A stretch of DNA of 16,848 nucleotides from an uncultured Eubacteriales bacterium (GTDB lineage: Bacteria; Bacillota_A; Clostridia; Oscillospirales; Oscillospiraceae), in the NCBI GenBank assembly GCA_949747935.1, contig CATKHE010000173.1, forward strand, positions 1 to 16,848, in the 5' to 3' direction. Each line of letters opens with the position of its first letter. The first letter of the stretch is position 1. The notes under the pieces were generated by a model that did not search any database, was not told where the DNA came from, and was given only the letters and a program-made list of their open reading frames with translations. Positions 6,291-13,712 of the stretch are shown here, piece after piece. The translations under genes and the position numbers were made by a program.

Positions 6291-6404
6291 TTCTTCCTAC
6301 CCAGGGGCCTTTTTGTACTGTCCACTCAACCTGGGGCGGTGCATAGTCTTATTTTCCTACATCAGGGGGCTTTTGTCTATTGTCCGTTTTTACTGGTTCG
6401 GTAC
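6291..6404 (+). repeat. Two tandem, related IS right-end sequences
   Basis: The segments 6291-6343 and 6351-6404 are imperfect direct repeats 60 bases apart. They share TTCCTAC, CAGGGG(G/C)C, TTTTGT, TGTCC and a final CGGT(G/A)CA. Each looks like the right terminus of an IS150-type element. Two ends in a row imply a second insertion or a nested or recombined element. Confidence 0.6.
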
Positions 6405-6419
6405 AGTCCTTTGTTGCTG

Positions 6420-7007
6420 TCAAAATTGAAACACTGCACCAATCACGGCTGCGGCGGCAATAAACGCCACGGGGTGGAGCTTTTTCAACGGAGTATACCG
6501 CATACACACAAATACCGCTGCACACAGAATCACAGCTGGCCAATGGATTACAAAAGTGTGCTCCGCCGCGCCGCCCACAGAAGCCAACACCGAAAGGGCT
6601 ACGCTCAGTCCGGCGGCGGCAATCAAGGCCGTGGAGGCGGGACGCAGCCCGGAAAAGACGGCGTCCACTGTTCTGGACTGTCGAAACTTCTGCAAAAATC
6701 CAGCGATAATGATAATCACAATGACGGACGGAGTAATCAGACCCAAAGTGGCCAGTATAGCACCCGCCGCGCCCCCCAGCGGCCCGCCAGCCAGACTGCC
6801 CGTCTGGAAGCCCACATAGGTAGCCATGTTCACCCCCATGGGGCCCGGGGTGGATTCAGACACAGCGATCATGGTTGTCAGGTCGGCGTTGGTGAACCAG
6901 CCCGTCCGCACCCCCATATCCTGGAGGAACGGAATGGTGGCCAGCCCACCGCCCACGGCAAAGAGGCCCACCTTGGCAAATTCAAAAAACAGCCGCAGAA
7001 AAGTCAT
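6420..7007 (-). CDS. CHR family (chromate-type) transporter, second subunit
   Basis: A 195-residue polytopic membrane protein, one half of a paired short-chain CHR transporter. The N-terminal motif is FAVGGGLATIPFLQDMGVRTGW, followed by the ESTPGPMGVN loop (about residues 50-59) and five or six hydrophobic segments, including ATLGLITPSVIVIIIIAGFL. The family is named for chromate efflux, but in anaerobic Firmicutes the natural anion is unknown. It overlaps the upstream partner gene by 4 bases, as in other short-chain pairs that work as heterodimers. The stop lies 10 bases from the proposed end of the IS relic, so the insertion landed directly behind the gene without visibly truncating it. Confidence 0.88.
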   Translation of the reverse strand: MTFLRLFFEFAKVGLFAVGGGLATIPFLQDMGVRTGWFTNADLTTMIAVSESTPGPMGVNMATYVGFQTGSLAGGPLGGAAGAILATLGLITPSVIVIIIIAGFLQKFRQSRTVDAVFSGLRPASTALIAAAGLSVALSVLASVGGAAEHTFVIHWPAVILCAAVFVCMRYTPLKKLHPVAFIAAAAVIGAVFQF

Positions 7008-7618
7008 TTCCCCTCACCGCCTTTCTTTGCCCCAAAGATGCCCTTAATCAGCCAGCCCACGCCCCCGGCCAGCACAATCAGCACAGCAGGAGAGGTAATC
7101 AGTTCCATCGCTTTCCCCAGCACTCCATAGGCCCCAGTGTCGAAGCTGACCAGATTCCCCGACACAGCCAATACCAGCACACACAGGAAAATAGCAATGG
7201 CCGTCCCATTTTTCAGAGTAGACTTTCCCAGCTTCAGCACGCTGGAAGCGATCAAAGCCACCACTGCGGCGTTAATACCAGTCAATGCGTGCCGCACCAC
7301 CGGGATATCGGCAAAATTGGATAGAAAGGCGGCAATTGCAGTGATGATGACCAAAGAGGGAAACACCACCCCCAGAGTGGTCAGAATTCCCCCCGAAATG
7401 CCCTTGTGCTTGTAGCCAATAAAGGTGGCTGTATTGACGGCGATAATGCCGGGGGTACACTGGCCCACAGCGAAATAGTCAGTGAGTTCCTCGTCGGTGG
7501 CCCATCCCTTTTTTTCCACCACCTCCCGCTGGAGGATGGGCAGCATGGCGTAGCCTCCGCCAAAGGTGCACACCCCTACCTTGGCGAACGTGAGGAAGAG
7601 GTCAAAATAAATATTCAA
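7004..7618 (-). CDS. CHR family (chromate-type) transporter, first subunit
   Basis: A 204-residue membrane protein and partner of the following CHR gene. The family motif is complete: FGGGYAMLPILQREVVEKKGW near residues 18-38, then QCTPGIIAVNTATFIGYKHKG and the hydrophobic LTTLGVVFPSLVIITAIAAFL. Note QCTPG here versus ESTPG in the partner; the two halves have diverged, as expected for inverted-topology pairs. The start is TTG at 7616-7618 with AAGGAG 9 bases upstream; no better ATG exists. A TTGACT (7674-7679) overlaps the ychF stop region but has no good -10. The pair may therefore depend on readthrough from ychF, 57 bases upstream. Confidence 0.88.
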   Translation of the reverse strand: MNIYFDLFLTFAKVGVCTFGGGYAMLPILQREVVEKKGWATDEELTDYFAVGQCTPGIIAVNTATFIGYKHKGISGGILTTLGVVFPSLVIITAIAAFLSNFADIPVVRHALTGINAAVVALIASSVLKLGKSTLKNGTAIAIFLCVLVLAVSGNLVSFDTGAYGVLGKAMELITSPAVLIVLAGGVGWLIKGIFGAKKGGEGK

Positions 7619-7675
7619 ACAAATGCACTCCTTATTTTGAAACGGTCCGCATGTATGTTACAAAAGGCAGAGCAG

Positions 7676-8764
7676 TCAAACATTAAACCGGAACAGAATA
7701 ATATCCCCATCCTGGACCACGTAGTCCTTCCCCTCGGAACGGATCAGACCCTTTTCCCGGGCAGCGGCCATGGTGCCGCAGGCCACCAGGTCCTCATAGG
7801 AGACCACCTCCGCCCGGATGAAGCCCCGCTCAAAATCGGAATGGATTTTACCCGCCGCCTGAGGGGCCTTGGTTCCCCGGGTGATGGTCCAGGCCCGGCA
7901 CTCGTCCTCGCCGGAGGTCAGGTAGGAGATGAGGCCCAGCAGGGTGTAGCTTGCCCTCACCAGCCGGTCCAGACCGCTCTCAGCAATGCCCAGGTCGTCC
8001 AGAAACAATTGCTTCTCCTCGGCGGGCAGTTGGGCGATCTCCTCCTCTAGCTTGGCACACACGGGGATTACCTGGGCTCCCTGCTCCCTGGCTCGGCTCT
8101 CCACCTGGCGGTAATACTCCACGCTACCCGGATCAGCCAATCCATCCTCGTCCAGATTGGCGGCGTAGATGACGGGCTTCAAAGACAGCAGCTCACAGTC
8201 GGGATACTCAGCGGCAATGTCCACATCAGGATAACTCCGGGCAGACTTCCCGTCGTTGAGCCATGTGCGTAGCCCCTCAAAATCCTCCGCCTCCTGAAGA
8301 AATTTCTTGTCTCCCTTCGCAGCCTTTTTGGCCTTTTCAATGCGCCGCTCCACCATCTCCAGGTCTGCCATGATCAGCTCCAGGTCGATGGTATCCATGT
8401 CCCGGAGGGGATCGGTGGAACCATCCACATGGATGATATTGTCGTCATCGAAGCAGCGCACCACATGGACGATGGCATCGGTGGCCCGGACGTTGCCCAG
8501 AAACTTGTTGCCCAGCCCTTCACCCCGGCTGGCCCCCTTTACCAAACCGGCGATGTCCACAAACTCGATCACAGCCGGGGTGGTTTTTTTGGGGTGATAC
8601 ATCTCGGATAGCCAGTCCAGCCGGGCATCGGGCACCGCCACCATGCCTACATTGGGGTCGATTGTACAGAAGGGATAGTTGGCGCTCTCTGCGCCGGCAT
8701 TGGTAATGGCGTTGAACAGGGTACTTTTGCCCACATTGGGCAGACCCAAAATACCTAATTTCAT
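7676..8764 (-). CDS. ychF: Redox-regulated ATPase YchF (Obg-family, TRAFAC class)
   Basis: A 362-residue P-loop NTPase that binds ribosomes and, in studied members, prefers ATP to GTP. It starts [15 protein letters not shown], so the Walker A is at residues 7-14. The switch II motif follows as [20 protein letters not shown]. The base-specificity motif is NLDE in place of the GTPase NKxD, as expected for YchF. A coiled-coil insert (about 130-175) and a C-terminal TGS domain (from about [20 protein letters not shown]) complete the usual architecture and length. The open frame extends a further 131 codons upstream to 9157, but that part is low quality and overlaps the next gene. The ATG at 8762-8764 has AGAGGAAG in place and a strong promoter behind it. 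Confidence 0.96.
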   Translation of the reverse strand: MKLGILGLPNVGKSTLFNAITNAGAESANYPFCTIDPNVGMVAVPDARLDWLSEMYHPKKTTPAVIEFVDIAGLVKGASRGEGLGNKFLGNVRATDAIVHVVRCFDDDNIIHVDGSTDPLRDMDTIDLELIMADLEMVERRIEKAKKAAKGDKKFLQEAEDFEGLRTWLNDGKSARSYPDVDIAAEYPDCELLSLKPVIYAANLDEDGLADPGSVEYYRQVESRAREQGAQVIPVCAKLEEEIAQLPAEEKQLFLDDLGIAESGLDRLVRASYTLLGLISYLTSGEDECRAWTITRGTKAPQAAGKIHSDFERGFIRAEVVSYEDLVACGTMAAAREKGLIRSEGKDYVVQDGDIILFRFNV

Positions 8765-8807
8765 AGCGGCTTCCTCTTTCCTCTTATTTTTCCAAGTCAG
8801 CCCACAT

Positions 8808-8836
8808 ATTATATCCGTTTTGTCCTTCAGTTGCAA
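8808..8836 (-). promoter_or_regulatory. Sigma-A promoter of ychF
   Basis: The minus strand shows a -35 TTGCAA (8831-8836), a 17-base spacer and a perfect -10 TATAAT (8808-8813). It lies about 45 bases upstream of the ychF ATG at 8764. It also fixes the gene start, because the longer open frame would place the promoter inside the coding sequence. Confidence 0.8.
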
Positions 8837-8909
8837 TAGTTTCTTTTTCGAGGGAGTATCTGAAAATGCAAAAAGCCGCGCAAAACCTCCGTCCGCCGGA
8901 GAACGGCTG

Positions 8910-8936
8910 AAAACCGCCGGCGGTGCCGGCGGTTTT
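8910..8936 (-). terminator. Rho-independent terminator after the deacetylase-like gene
   Basis: A perfect 12-base stem, AAAACCGCCGGC (8910-8921) and GCCGGCGGTTTT (8925-8936), closes a 3-base loop. It starts 2 bases after the TGA of the upstream minus-strand gene. The T run is only four long but forms part of the stem. The symmetry would also allow termination on the plus strand. Confidence 0.85.
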
Positions 8937-8937
8937 C

Positions 8938-10113
8938 TCACAGCATCGTCTCCACAGGAATGGAGACAATATAGTTTTCTCTGTCCAAATGCCGCAGCAG
9001 GGCGGGCAGTACCCGGGCAGCGTTTTTTTCTCCCTCCAAAGTAAGACAGACCGGCTGCTTCTGTTTCCCCAGCTGTCTGACAGTATTTGAGGCAAAAGAG
9101 GTTGAGTTTACCGTATCGCTGGGGCGAAGCAGAACTGTCTCCTTCCAACATACCCATCCCTCACCTTCGAGTGCGGTCCTCTGCCCGTCTGGGACGCAGG
9201 CTAATGTCGCGCGGGTATGCGCTGCCCGTTCCAAAGCCCGATTCCCCCGCCCCAGCTCTTCCTGGGTATTCTCTCCATTTTCGACCAGAATACCAATACT
9301 GTGCCCCGTACCCAGGATCTGACGGATCAAATCTCCTTCCTCTTCCAAAAGCTGAGGTGTCAGAAAAAATACAGCGCAACGGCTGTTTCCATTCAGCACA
9401 CCTAAAACACTTTCCAGTCCGTCAGCCTTCTTGCAGCGAAAGGCCAGATAAGCTGTCGTGTCGCTCTCGTCTTCCTGGCTGGGAGCAATGGGGCTGACGG
9501 GCGGCGCAGGGGGATTGACCGGTTCCACCGGGTCGGTGCTCTCTGCTGGATTAAGGCTCTGTGTATACTCCCGCAGACGGTTGTTGAGCGGCGTTTTGGC
9601 CGCATCAATAAAATCGCTGTCATTCATCACCGCATCAACGCTTTTAATGCGTACCAGATAACTCTGGGGGATATTAGGCAGCAGACTGTAGCTGTACTCC
9701 AGTTCAAAAAAAGAACACACAGTATTCAATGCCAGGTAGGGCCGCCCGTTGCGCATAATGGCACGGGATACATAGACAGTCCCCGTCATATCGTCCCGGC
9801 AGGTCCCGTTATTCAAGTCAAATACCAGCATCTGCCGCAGATTGAAAAGAGTGACTGTTCCACTGCTCCGGTTGTAGCTGGTATAGAGCCCCAATCCTAC
9901 GCCAACGCCGTTGAGATTTCCGTCAAAAACACTGTATGGCACATAGAGCGTTCCACCAAACCAGAGAGGCATGGTGTCTGAAGTCAACGGCGCTACACTG
10001 TCATTAACAGCGGTGAAATATAAGGTGGCCGCCGATGCCGGCATTGGCCAGGACAACCCCAAAAACAGAGCCACCGCCAGCAAAATCATCGGTATACGGC
10101 ACCTTTTCTTCAT
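8938..10113 (-). CDS. Secreted protein: copper-amine-oxidase-like N-domain plus degenerate polysaccharide-deacetylase-like domain
   Basis: A 391-residue protein. The signal peptide (residues 1-28) ends PMPASA-A. Residues about 30-165 resemble the copper-amine-oxidase N-terminal (stalk-like) repeats common in Clostridia (LWFGGTLYVPYSVFDGNLNG, then GRPYLALNTVCSFFELEY). A Pro/Ser/Glu-rich linker covers about 190-220. The C-terminal region follows the outline of a NodB deacetylase: TTAYLAFRCKK where TFDDGP is expected, CAVFFLTPQLLEEEGDLIRQ like the usual ATFF strand, and GTGHSIGILVENGEN where GHEIGNHTxxH is expected. The two Asp and both His metal ligands are missing, so it should not be an active zinc deacetylase; binding or structural work at the wall is inference. 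AAGGAGGG (10123-10130) supports the ATG. It is flanked by its own weak promoter and terminator. Confidence 0.75.
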   Translation of the reverse strand: MKKRCRIPMILLAVALFLGLSWPMPASAATLYFTAVNDSVAPLTSDTMPLWFGGTLYVPYSVFDGNLNGVGVGLGLYTSYNRSSGTVTLFNLRQMLVFDLNNGTCRDDMTGTVYVSRAIMRNGRPYLALNTVCSFFELEYSYSLLPNIPQSYLVRIKSVDAVMNDSDFIDAAKTPLNNRLREYTQSLNPAESTDPVEPVNPPAPPVSPIAPSQEDESDTTAYLAFRCKKADGLESVLGVLNGNSRCAVFFLTPQLLEEEGDLIRQILGTGHSIGILVENGENTQEELGRGNRALERAAHTRATLACVPDGQRTALEGEGWVCWKETVLLRPSDTVNSTSFASNTVRQLGKQKQPVCLTLEGEKNAARVLPALLRHLDRENYIVSIPVETML

Positions 10114-10426
10114 TCCATCATTCCCTCCTTCGCTTTCCTATTGTGCTTTTGATTATATTAACCAATAGTAAAAAACAAAGATAATCGGGTAAAAAGCAAG
10201 AATAGTTGTACAACTCACCGAATTAAACTGCACCATTTGTCAATGTGCTAGTTTTATAAAATATTTCTCCACTTTTTGTGCAGTACGCCAGCTCTCCTTA
10301 AGTTGTTGTTGGGATACGACTGCCCTTTCTGTTTTTCCATGCCATTATTTTATCACATTCTTTTGCCTTTGTGAATACAGTTTCTTAAATTCACGCTGTA
10401 ATCCCCCAAACGCGCCAAAGGGGCGC
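10114..10426. other. AT-rich intergenic region with promoter and a small inverted repeat
   Basis: This 313-base gap holds no credible gene. On the minus strand a TATAAT (10152-10157) lies 38 bases before the secreted-protein ATG, but its -35 (about CTTTGT, 17-base spacer) is poor. A small inverted repeat, ACTGCAC (10227-10233) and GTGCAGT (10278-10284), encloses 44 bases. A GC hairpin (10412-10416 with 10422-10426, GCGCC/GGCGC) directly follows the deoC stop but lacks a T run, so termination there is doubtful. Confidence 0.5.
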
Positions 10427-11077
10427 TCACTGCCAAGCCAGTGCGGCCAGCGCGCTGGCTCCGACCCGGTCTGCCCCAGCCTCCAGCATGGCCTGCGCCT
10501 GCTCAAAGGTGCGAATGCCCCCGGCGGCCTTCACTCTCATGTCGGGACTGATGTGCTCCCGCAGAAAGCGGACGTCCTCCAGGGTGGCTCCGCCGGCGGC
10601 AAACCCGGTGGAGGTTTTAATGAAATCGGCTCCCGACATGGACACCACCCGGCAAAGGGTGAGCTTCTCCTCCCAGTTGAAGTTGCATGCCTCGATAATC
10701 ACCTTTAAAATGCGGCCCTTACAGGAGGCCTTCACCGCCCGGATCTCAGCCAGCACGCCCTCCCAGTCCCGCGATTTGGCCAGTCCCTGACTGATCACCA
10801 TGTCGATTTCGTCGGCTCCGTTCCGGATGGCGTCCTCTGTCTCAAAGACCTTCACCTCGGGGGAGGAATAGCCGTTGGGGAAGCCGATCACGGTACATAT
10901 TTTCAGGCTGCCGCCCACGTAGTCGTTGGCCCGCTTCACAAAGCGGGGCGGAATACAGACGCTGGCTGTCCCCAGCTCCCTGCCCTCGTCGCACACAGTC
11001 CTGACCTGCTCCCACGAGGCTGTGGGCGTGAGGATGGTGTGATCCACCCGGCTTAAAATTTCTTTCTGGTCCATCAT
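10427..11077 (-). CDS. deoC: Deoxyribose-phosphate aldolase
   Basis: A 216-residue class I aldolase that splits 2-deoxyribose 5-phosphate into glyceraldehyde 3-phosphate and acetaldehyde, the last step in salvaging the sugar of deoxynucleosides. The Schiff-base lysine is K154 in DFIKTSTGF. The helper lysine is K183 in VKAAGGIRT, and the catalytic Asp is D92 in EIDMVISQ. The N-terminal VDHTILTP is also a family hallmark. Length is normal for bacterial short forms. It begins with two ATGs (11075-11077 and 11072-11074); GGAGG 7 bases before the first supports that one. No other nucleoside-catabolism gene (deoA, deoB, pdp) is nearby. It is the third gene behind the SGNH hydrolase promoter. Confidence 0.96.
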   Translation of the reverse strand: MMDQKEILSRVDHTILTPTASWEQVRTVCDEGRELGTASVCIPPRFVKRANDYVGGSLKICTVIGFPNGYSSPEVKVFETEDAIRNGADEIDMVISQGLAKSRDWEGVLAEIRAVKASCKGRILKVIIEACNFNWEEKLTLCRVVSMSGADFIKTSTGFAAGGATLEDVRFLREHISPDMRVKAAGGIRTFEQAQAMLEAGADRVGASALAALAWQ

Positions 11078-11090
11078 GCGCTGTCCTCCT

Positions 11091-11567
11091 CTACTCCACC
11101 GCTTGTTTCGCCGCGTCCAAGTCGCTGGCCACTACCAGCAGGACGCTCTCCCCCCGCCGGTCCACCAAGGCCTCCTCCAGCTTGGGAATCTCGTCAGGCC
11201 GATAGTCGGTGTTGCTGTCGATCTGGCTCTGGATATAGTCCTTCAGGGCACTCTCGGCCGTCTTTGCCTTGTCCGCGCTGGTGAACACCAGCACCGCTAC
11301 CTCCTCGCAAGTGGCCCCGGCGGAACGCAGGACAGCGCACTCCTTCAGGTCCTCCCGGTCCAGCCCGCAGTCCGACAGCCGGTACAGCACAAAGGCGGTG
11401 TCGCTGTCCAGCTCCTCCAGTTCCTCGGAGAAGGCCCCCGCCTCCGCCATGGCCTCCACATGGCCCGTCTCATAGAGGGGCGGAGCGTCGTTCTGATCTC
11501 CCCTGCCGCAGGCGGTCAGTTCCAAGGTCAGCGCCAGGGCCAGGACCGCTGTCATTACTTTTTTCAT
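11091..11567 (-). CDS. DUF4358 domain lipoprotein
   Basis: A 158-residue exported lipoprotein. The signal sequence MKKVMTAVLALALTLELTAC ends in the lipobox LTAC, so Cys20 would be lipidated and the protein held on the outer face of the membrane. The mature domain reads like DUF4358: YRLSDCGLDREDLKECAVLR, then CEEVAVLVFTSADKAKTAES and a C-terminal helix-strand (ESVLLVVASDLDAAKQA). Function is unknown. In Clostridia DUF4358 genes often lie next to SGNH/GDSL hydrolases and MBOAT acyltransferases, which hints at cell-surface polymer acylation. Here the SGNH gene overlaps it by 4 bases, but no MBOAT gene is in the window. Next downstream is deoC, 13 bases away. Confidence 0.85.
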   Translation of the reverse strand: MKKVMTAVLALALTLELTACGRGDQNDAPPLYETGHVEAMAEAGAFSEELEELDSDTAFVLYRLSDCGLDREDLKECAVLRSAGATCEEVAVLVFTSADKAKTAESALKDYIQSQIDSNTDYRPDEIPKLEEALVDRRGESVLLVVASDLDAAKQAVE

Positions 11568-12523
11568 GCTTGTCCACTCCCATTATCAGTCATCGTATCC
11601 GGCTCTGCCGCAGGCGGCCCGTCGGGATACAGGGTGTCGTAGTCCACCGTGTGGGTCTGGAGATAGGCCAGCCACTGTTTACATGCGTCCTTCCCCAGAT
11701 GGACGCCGTCCCGGCTGACCCCCTCGGGCAGCCCGCCGTTCTCGTCCACAAACTCGGCGTACAGGTCCAGATAGACCACCTGCTTCTCCTCGGCCACTCT
11801 TCGCATCAGGTCGTTGTAAACCCGCAGATGTTCATTGGTCAGGTTGTACTTGTTGCCGTTGTAATCCTCAAGCTGCTTCTCATTCACAGGGATCAGCCCC
11901 TGTATGTAGATAATGGCCGCCGGCTGAAGTCGGCGGATCTCGTCCACAGCCTGACTGTACTTCTCATAATAGCGGTCGTTGTTGCCATAGCCCAGCTCGT
12001 TCACCCCCAGGGAGATATAGACCTTACCGTACTCCTCCAGGGCCAGGGCCTCCAGCAGAGTGTACTTCTCCCCTCCAATGGTCAGCGCCTTTTTGGTGGG
12101 CAGGCTGAAAACGGACAGGCCGTTGGAGGTCAGGTTTTTCCCGGTCCCAATCCCGCTGTACAGCATGAAGCCGTCGGTGCGGGAATCGCCCACAAAGGCG
12201 GCGTCACTGAAATAGCTGTTGTCCACCGCCTCCCGCTCCGGGGCGGGCTGTGAGAAGTCATAGGCCGGGACCTCCGGCACACTCACATCCGGGGAGACGT
12301 CCGGCTCCTCGGGCGGTGTCTGAGGCTCTCCGGGGCCGTCAGGAATGACCGCGCTCCCGCCCACCTGCTGGACCGGTCCCTGGTCGTCCGGCGGCGGCTC
12401 CTTTCCCTTCAGAAGAAAAACAGCCGCCGCGGTCAGAAGCAGTGCGGCCAGAATACCGGCGGCCAGCAGCGTCCTCTCTCCTCCGGAGGACCTGCTGTGC
12501 TTTCCCCGATAACCGTGGAACAT
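11564..12523 (-). CDS. Membrane-anchored SGNH/GDSL hydrolase family protein
   Basis: A 319-residue protein with a basic N-terminus, one membrane segment (about residues 18-38, LLAAGILAALLLTAAAVFLL), a Pro/Glu/Asp-rich linker to about 95, and an extracellular SGNH domain. The motifs are visible: block I FVGDSRTDG with Ser114, block III GVNELG (Asn at about 175), and block V DGVHL (Asp272, His275). The likely activity is ester hydrolysis or O-acetyl transfer on a surface polymer; the substrate is unknown. The frame extends to a GTG-less ATG at 12547, but GGAGGT (12532-12537) stands 8 bases before the ATG at 12521-12523, so I choose the shorter form. It overlaps the DUF4358 gene by 4 bases; promoter at 12577-12604. 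Confidence 0.87.
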   Translation of the reverse strand: MFHGYRGKHSRSSGGERTLLAAGILAALLLTAAAVFLLKGKEPPPDDQGPVQQVGGSAVIPDGPGEPQTPPEEPDVSPDVSVPEVPAYDFSQPAPEREAVDNSYFSDAAFVGDSRTDGFMLYSGIGTGKNLTSNGLSVFSLPTKKALTIGGEKYTLLEALALEEYGKVYISLGVNELGYGNNDRYYEKYSQAVDEIRRLQPAAIIYIQGLIPVNEKQLEDYNGNKYNLTNEHLRVYNDLMRRVAEEKQVVYLDLYAEFVDENGGLPEGVSRDGVHLGKDACKQWLAYLQTHTVDYDTLYPDGPPAAEPDTMTDNGSGQA

Positions 12524-12576
12524 ATGAAAACACCTCCAATGGCCCATGCCCGGCCCTGTCGAAATCGCTCCTATTT

Positions 12577-12604
12577 AGGATAGCACATCTCCGACAAATT
12601 TCAA
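12577..12604 (-). promoter_or_regulatory. Sigma-A promoter of the SGNH-DUF4358-deoC genes
   Basis: The minus strand has a -35 TTGAAA (12599-12604), a 16-base spacer and a -10 TATCCT (12577-12582). It lies about 55 bases before the chosen ATG at 12523. No other promoter-like sequence appears between these three packed genes. Confidence 0.6.
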
Positions 12605-12678
12605 GTGACAAAACCGTTACAAAGTTTCCCTCCGTCGGCGGATTCTGGATACAGTCCCTCACCCCGGGACGCGACACG

Positions 12679-12702
12679 CCCCCGGCCCTGGGGGACCGGG
12701 GG
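12679..12702 (-). terminator. GC hairpin downstream of degV
   Basis: CCCCCGG (12679-12685) pairs with CCGGGGG (12696-12702) about 15 bases past the degV stop. There is no T run after the stem on the minus strand, so intrinsic termination is uncertain. The position between two transcription units makes it plausible. Confidence 0.35.
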
Positions 12703-12716
12703 TGGCTCATGTTCTC

Positions 12717-13610
12717 TTATGCCCGGCGGAGCAGGCCCACGCCGATGGGCGTGGGGCCGGTATGGACCCCGATGGTCACCCCGATCTGACAGGGGCGCTT
12801 CACCTCGGGCCGGTCCCAGCCCAGTTCCAGAAGGCCCTGATACACCTCCTGGGCAAAAGCCTGGTGCTCCTCCCGGTCCAGCCCGAAGCCGGTGGCGACC
12901 CGGTAGCCTGCCAGATCAATTCCCTCCCGCTTCAAATAGCGGAAAAACAGCTCCCGCACCTTGGCCATCGACTTTTTCCGCCCCTGGGCAATGCCGTCGG
13001 AGACCAGCTCTGCATCCTGGTATCCGATGAGGGGCTTTACCTTCAGCAGGGCCCCCGTAGCCGCCGCCGCCCGGCCGATGCGGCCCCCGTGATGGAGATA
13101 TTCCAGGTCCCCGGTGGTAAAGAAAATGCGGCCGGTGGGCCGGACGGACTTCAGCCGCTCCACCGCCTCCTCCAGGGCGCAGCCCCTGTCCCGAAGCTCC
13201 GCCGCCTCCAGGACGAGCAGGCCCTGAAGCACAGTAGCCAGGGTGGAATCCAGCACCTCCACCCTGACGCCGGGAAACTCCTCCCGCAGCTCCTCGGCGG
13301 CGTTGCGCGCCGACTGAAGGGAGCCGCTGAACCGGGCGTTGAGGCAGATGCACAGGATGGGCATGCCCCGGGCCGCGGCGGGCCGGAAGGCCTCCAGGTA
13401 GTCCTCCATGGTGGGCATGGAGGTCTTGGGAAACACCCCGGGGCGCTCCGCCATCATCTCATAGAACCGGTGGGTGGAGATGTCCCGCTCCTCCCGAAAG
13501 TACACCTCATCCTCGAAGGCCGCATAGTAGGATACCATGGATATGTCCAGCCGCTCTGTTTCCTCCCGCCCCAAATCACAGGAGCTGTCGGTGACAATAT
13601 GGAATTTCAT
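12717..13610 (-). CDS. DegV family fatty-acid-binding protein
   Basis: A 297-residue cytoplasmic protein. DegV proteins hold a fatty acid between two domains; some (FakB) present it to the kinase FakA for phosphorylation, but many have no proven partner. The start MKFHIVTDSSCDLG is the family hallmark. The ligand-contact loops appear as FPKTSMPTMEDYLEAF and ARFSGSLQSARNAAEE, and the GRIFFTTGDLEYLHHGGRIG region is the conserved core of domain two. An in-frame ATG 26 codons upstream (13688) gives a low-complexity leader. The ATG at 13608-13610 has AAAGGAG 6 bases before it, so it is preferred. No fakA is visible. It follows the NhaC-type gene by 102 bases, with a GC hairpin (13654-13670) but no T tract between. 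Confidence 0.93.
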   Translation of the reverse strand: MKFHIVTDSSCDLGREETERLDISMVSYYAAFEDEVYFREERDISTHRFYEMMAERPGVFPKTSMPTMEDYLEAFRPAAARGMPILCICLNARFSGSLQSARNAAEELREEFPGVRVEVLDSTLATVLQGLLVLEAAELRDRGCALEEAVERLKSVRPTGRIFFTTGDLEYLHHGGRIGRAAAATGALLKVKPLIGYQDAELVSDGIAQGRKKSMAKVRELFFRYLKREGIDLAGYRVATGFGLDREEHQAFAQEVYQGLLELGWDRPEVKRPCQIGVTIGVHTGPTPIGVGLLRRA

Positions 13611-13712
13611 CTTTTTCTCCTTTGCTTCTGGGCCTCGCTCTCCCCGGCCCGTGACCGGGCCCCGCCCGGTGGGTAACAGTACTATCATACAGGAAACGCT
13701 TCAAAATCTCAA

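Larger units (their letters stand above)
5578..6409 (+). mobile_element. IS3-family (IS150-type) element remnant
   Basis: An 832-base segment bounded by an 11-base perfect inverted repeat, GGACTGTACCG at 5578-5588 and CGGTACAGTCC at 6399-6409. The TGnACTGnACC form is the end type I associate with IS150-like elements. Inside are a promoter-like TTGGAT-18-TATAAT, a short orfA-like peptide and the 3' half of an orfB transposase. Intact IS3 elements are about 1.2-1.5 kb, so roughly half is missing. The base composition is visibly more AT-rich than the flanking genes. The left boundary is uncertain because similarity between the two ends stops after the 11 bases. Confidence 0.6.

Noticed and set aside
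8765..9157. A 131-residue N-terminal extension of ychF
   Set aside because: It overlaps the end of the next gene, crosses a perfect terminator hairpin and the ychF promoter, and lacks homology-like sequence. The P-loop start [15 protein letters not shown] with its ribosome site is the true start.
13654..13670. Hairpin ACCGGGC-CCC-GCCCGGT between the NhaC-type gene and degV
   Set aside because: A stable stem but no T run on either strand, so I do not call a terminator. It could be a chance GC palindrome.
12702..13676. A 324-codon plus-strand open frame opposite degV
   Set aside because: Antisense shadow; composition is low in complexity and the degV frame carries the family motifs.
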